Made by a program: the position numbers and the translations under genes. The notes beneath the pieces were generated by a model. The model worked only from the letters and a program-made list of their open reading frames with translations, was not told where the DNA came from and ran no database searches. This document shows positions 63,384 through 64,000 of a stretch of 64,000 bases of DNA, one piece after another (position 1 is the first letter of the stretch; each line of letters opens with the position of its first letter). Origin of the DNA: Streptomyces orinoci (GTDB lineage Bacteria > Actinomycetota > Actinomycetes > Streptomycetales > Streptomycetaceae); the NCBI RefSeq assembly GCF_003121295.1, contig NZ_PHNC01000031.1:932439-996438 (forward strand), written 5' to 3'.

Positions 63384-64000
63384 ATGCGCCGTTGGAAGGG
63401 ACTGCCCGCTTCACCGGACGAGCGGGTACGGCAACCGGCCGTGCGGCGGCGAGGGTTGCGCGGCACTGTCGGGCGGGGCACCTGGGCGGGCCGCCTGGAA
63501 GGTGCCGCGCCGGGGAGCACCGAGCGCCCCGTACCAGGGGAGTGCACCCTACTGGCCGGTGAGTTACGGGAGTTGCGGGAACGCTCCGGGCTGAGCCTGG
63601 CCGCGCTGGCCGGACGCACCCCCTACAGCAAGTCCTGCTGGGAGCGCTATCTCAACGGCAAGAAGCTGCCGCCCCGGCAGGCGGTGGACGCGCTGTGCGC
63701 GGTGACCGGCGAACCCCCCGGTCGGCTGCTGGCGATCCGGGAACTGGCCGAGCAGGCATGGAGCGTACGGGCCGCCCCGCCGCCGCCCGCCCCGGAACCG
63801 GATGGGCGCCACCGGGTCCGCCGGGCCTTTGTGCTCACCGGCACCGCGGTCGCCGCCGCGGCCCTGATCGTCACCCTGCTGCTCACCGCCGGGCGGCACG
63901 CCTCCAGCCCGGTGGAGACCGGCAGCCTGGCCGCGGGCTCCTACCCCCAGTCCTATGCGCCCGGCTGCCATGGCCAGGAGTGCGAGGGCGCGGACCCGGC
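63384..64000 (+). CDS. XRE-type regulator with DUF2690 domain, 5' part; contains a TTA codon
   Basis: At least 205 residues; runs off the window end. The helix-turn-helix is LRELRERSGLSLAALAGRTP, then YSKSCWERYLNGKKLPPRQA. A Pro-rich linker follows, then a transmembrane helix (VLTGTAVAAAALIVTLLLT), then the start of an external domain with YAPGCHGQECEGADP, the Cys pattern of DUF2690. It is thus a membrane-spanning DNA-binding protein. Starts at 63366, 63372 or 63384 are in frame; I use the last, where MRRWKGLP matches relatives I remember. Codon 61 (63564-63566) is TTA, the bldA-dependent leucine codon. Confidence 0.8.
   Translation, partial: MRRWKGLPASPDERVRQPAVRRRGLRGTVGRGTWAGRLEGAAPGSTERPVPGECTLLAGELRELRERSGLSLAALAGRTPYSKSCWERYLNGKKLPPRQAVDALCAVTGEPPGRLLAIRELAEQAWSVRAAPPPPAPEPDGRHRVRRAFVLTGTAVAAAALIVTLLLTAGRHASSPVETGSLAAGSYPQSYAPGCHGQECEGADP

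Overview
The window is a stretch of high-GC actinobacterial chromosome, almost certainly from Streptomyces or a close relative. Supporting signs are the strong G/C third-position bias, GTG starts, ATGA stop/start overlaps, DUF families typical of the genus, a TTA codon in a regulator, and the density of Ser/Thr kinases and ECF-type sigma/anti-sigma genes. I see no rRNA, tRNA, insertion sequence, integrase or CRISPR array. The gene order reads as core chromosome. From memory, and not checkable here, the left part (about 7.6-15 kb) resembles the S. coelicolor SCO4402-SCO4413 neighbourhood, and the part from about 15.6 kb onward resembles SCO4775-SCO4830.

Layout. 0-9.2 kb: the 3' end of a FAD monooxygenase, a two-gene ABC exporter, a Prim-Pol-like protein, an NsdA-like regulator, a repeat-rich membrane protein, an SCO4402-family protein and purU. 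9.2-15.2 kb: a zinc-finger anti-sigma/DinB-like protein with its overlapping sigma factor, a STAS anti-anti-sigma factor, a DUF4344 lipoprotein, a TPR protein and a winged-helix protein. 15.6-22 kb: a Ser/Thr kinase, an ALDH/GMC oxidoreductase pair and a sortase-anchored LAHTG surface protein. 22-28.4 kb: an AroQ chorismate mutase with a Phe/Tyr-rich leader peptide and hairpin, guaA, a cupin, an alpha/beta hydrolase behind a palindromic operator, a class II aldolase and a DoxX protein. 28.5-34 kb: an envelope-sensing cluster of a PspC protein, a second Ser/Thr kinase, a PspC-histidine kinase and a LuxR response regulator. 34-42 kb: an esterase, an NlpC/P60 and an M23 peptidase, pcrA and a lipase. 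42.4-51 kb: icmB, then a divergent five-gene block of SWIM plus DUF5691 (minus) and MoxR AAA+, DUF5682 and VWA (plus). 51.2-64 kb: sucCD, a giant DUF6350 protein with a hexapeptide-repeat tail, a GS-repeat membrane protein, purN-purH, an RDD protein, folD-DUF3017 and a truncated XRE/DUF2690 regulator carrying a TTA codon.

The most notable signal is the promoter region of the five-gene block. Two perfect inverted copies of an 11-bp element (46048-46058 and 46093-46103) each place TTGTCAGTG eight bases upstream of a -10 (TAACTT on the minus strand, CAGGGT on the plus strand). This is the layout of the PafBC/RecA-independent DNA-damage promoter, TTGTCRGTG-N8-TAnnnT. The pcrA helicase gene 9 kb away has the same architecture (CTGTCGGTG-N8-TAGACT). 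I therefore infer that the SWIM/DUF5691 and MoxR/DUF5682/VWA genes form a DNA-damage-inducible system. DUF5682 carries two GX2H motifs reminiscent of the TraB/TIKI hydrolase superfamily.

Housekeeping functions include purine synthesis and salvage (purN, purH, guaA), one-carbon metabolism (purU, folD), the TCA cycle (sucCD), branched-chain acyl-CoA isomerisation (icmB) and the shikimate branch (aroQ). They are interleaved with cell-envelope enzymes and signalling proteins.
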